Of a stretch of DNA of 7,656 bases, positions 6,381 to 7,656 are shown piece after piece (within the stretch, counting starts at the first letter, position 1; every line of letters begins with the position of its first letter). The translations under genes were made by a program, and so were the position numbers. The notes under the pieces are model-generated. The model was not told the DNA's origin. It worked only from the letters and a program-made list of their open reading frames with translations, and did not search any database. Source of the DNA: Opitutia bacterium (lineage in GTDB: Bacteria > Verrucomicrobiota > Verrucomicrobiia > Opitutales > Seribacteraceae). The stretch lies in the NCBI GenBank assembly GCA_018695085.1, contig JABHOU010000489.1, forward strand, positions 1 through 7,656. The letters are read 5' to 3'.

Positions 6381-7656
6381 AAGAGGCCAAGCATTCATGG
6401 CGTAAGAAAGATTCTTCTGCTTTGGAATCCGCAACGAGGTTATACATACCATTCTCGCGTATCGCCTCGGGTATATTCCTAATTGGTTTCGTATTATTCC
6501 ATTCTCTGCATCTTGGCGCCAAAGTAGATTTCCTAAGCGAAGTGCGACCCATTCTCTCCGACACTTGCTACAAGTGCCACGGTCCAGACTCCAAGGCCCG
6601 CAAGGCCAAACTCCGGCTGGACAAACGCACGGCCGCCTTCTCCGAGAAAGATGGAGCAACTCCGATCGTTCCAAACGATCTCGCGAAAAGCGAAGTCATC
6701 CGCCGCATCACCTCAAAAGATCCCGATGAACGCATGCCCCCTCCGGACTCGGGGCTAGAACTCACCACCGACCAGATCGACGTTTTGAGCAATTGGGTAA
6801 ACGAGGGAGCCGACTGGCCCGAGAACGATCGCCATTGGTCTTTCATTCCGCCCGTTCGCCCCAAAGTACCTCAAACCAAAAACAAAGACTGGCCAAGGAA
6901 CGGCATAGATCGATTCGTCCTCGCCCGTCTGGAAAAAGAAAACTTGCACCCGGCGCACGAGGCAAACAAGGAAACCCTTCTTCGTCGCGTGACCTTCGAC
7001 CTCACGGGGCTTCCCCCTTCTCCCGAGGAAATAGATGACTTTCTTGCGGATGCCTCGCTACAGGCTTACGAGAGGGTCGTGGACCGCCTTCTCCGCTCAC
7101 CTCACTACGGAGAGCACATTGCCTCCTCGTGGTTGGATGCCGCTCGCTACGCAGACACCGACGGATACCAAAACGACCGTACCCGCTATATGTGGGTGTG
7201 GCGTGACTGGGTTATACGCTCACTCAATGAAAACAAACCATTCGATCGTTTCATCGTAGAACAAATGGCTGGCGACCTACTCCCGGAACGCGACTTCTTT
7301 ACCCAAGTCGCCACAGGCTACAACCGAAACCACCGCATTAATTCGGAAGGCGGTTCCATTCCGGATGAATGGATTGTAGAGTATGTCGCAGATCGAGTCG
7401 AAACTCTCGGCACAACTTTTTTGGGTCTCACCCTCAACTGTTCTCGTTGCCACGACCACAAATATGATCCCGTCACCCAGCGCGATTTCTACTCCCTATT
7501 CGCCTTCTTCAACGGGATCGACGAAGCTGGCCTTGGCCCGAACAACGGAAACAGCCCTCCCTTCATTCCCGTGCCCCAAAGCTGGCCCGACCTGAAGCCG
7601 GAAGAGAACAAGTTCGTAGTTCCCGCAAAGATGAAAATAAAGGTTGTGCAAACTTC
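6377..7656 (+). CDS. Long-type PSCyt1-DUF1549 protein (DUF1553 expected), truncated at window end
   Basis: An open frame with no stop codon before the window edge; 426 residues are visible. The chosen GTG at 6377 overlaps the sulfatase TGA as GTGA, which suggests translational coupling. TTG 6422 is an in-frame alternative that would shorten the long basic n-region. A hydrophobic segment at about residues 31-48 ending LGA looks like a Sec signal or anchor. PSCyt1 follows (about 52-146): CYKCHGPD (64-71) is a haem c site and Met120 in RMPPP is a plausible distal ligand. After the linker HWSFIPP (153-159), DUF1549 covers about 172-380, including FDLTGLPPSPEEIDDFL, YGEHIASSWLDAARYAD, PFDRFIVEQMAGDLLP and a second CxxCH (CSRCHDHKYDP, 355-365) followed by VTQRDFYSLFAFF. 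DUF1553 is expected beyond 7656 by family precedent but is not seen. It is paralogous to the protein at 1550 yet has the extra cytochrome domain. Function is unproven; a membrane-linked redox role is inferred. Confidence 0.87.
   Translation, partial: MKEAKHSWRKKDSSALESATRLYIPFSRIASGIFLIGFVLFHSLHLGAKVDFLSEVRPILSDTCYKCHGPDSKARKAKLRLDKRTAAFSEKDGATPIVPNDLAKSEVIRRITSKDPDERMPPPDSGLELTTDQIDVLSNWVNEGADWPENDRHWSFIPPVRPKVPQTKNKDWPRNGIDRFVLARLEKENLHPAHEANKETLLRRVTFDLTGLPPSPEEIDDFLADASLQAYERVVDRLLRSPHYGEHIASSWLDAARYADTDGYQNDRTRYMWVWRDWVIRSLNENKPFDRFIVEQMAGDLLPERDFFTQVATGYNRNHRINSEGGSIPDEWIVEYVADRVETLGTTFLGLTLNCSRCHDHKYDPVTQRDFYSLFAFFNGIDEAGLGPNNGNSPPFIPVPQSWPDLKPEENKFVVPAKMKIKVVQT

Noticed and set aside
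6568..6864. Antisense open frame opposite the PSCyt1 region
   Set aside because: The + strand frame here carries CYKCH and other PSCyt1 and linker motifs, so the minus-strand frame is a shadow.

Overview
The window reads like a piece of a PVC-superphylum genome, most likely Verrucomicrobiota (a marine Opitutales/Puniceicoccales-type lineage) and alternatively Planctomycetota. The basis is the gene content: DUF1549/DUF1553 'planctomycete cytochrome' proteins, a Tat-exported DUF1501 protein, a Tat-exported Gfo/Idh/MocA oxidoreductase and a type I sulfatase. These families are amplified together in those phyla. Shine-Dalgarno sequences are mostly weak and base composition is moderate, so the phylum call rests on gene content alone.

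Layout: all five genes lie on the + strand. (1) 16-1431 encodes a complete Tat-exported Gfo/Idh/MocA oxidoreductase, closed by a strong intrinsic terminator at 1458-1499. (2) After this break comes an apparent operon that runs off the right edge: a short-type DUF1549/DUF1553 protein (1550-3598), a Tat-exported DUF1501 protein (3622-4923), a Sec-exported formylglycine-type sulfatase (4989-6380), and a second, long-type PSCyt1-DUF1549 protein (6377 to beyond 7656) whose GTG start overlaps the sulfatase stop codon. The last gene is truncated by the window end.

Inferred cooperation: every protein carries an export signal, so the set should act in the periplasm or at the cell surface. The sulfatase would remove sulfate esters, probably from a sulfated glycan. 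The oxidoreductase may change the redox state of a sugar. The DUF1549/1553 proteins carry CxxCH motifs that suggest c-type haem, and the DUF1501 protein is a distant alkaline-phosphatase-fold relative of the sulfatase. The biochemical role of the DUF1501 and DUF1549/1553 families is poorly defined, and their tight linkage here to a sulfatase is the most interesting aspect of the window. No RNA genes, CRISPR arrays, insertion sequences or gene-free stretches longer than 300 bases were seen.
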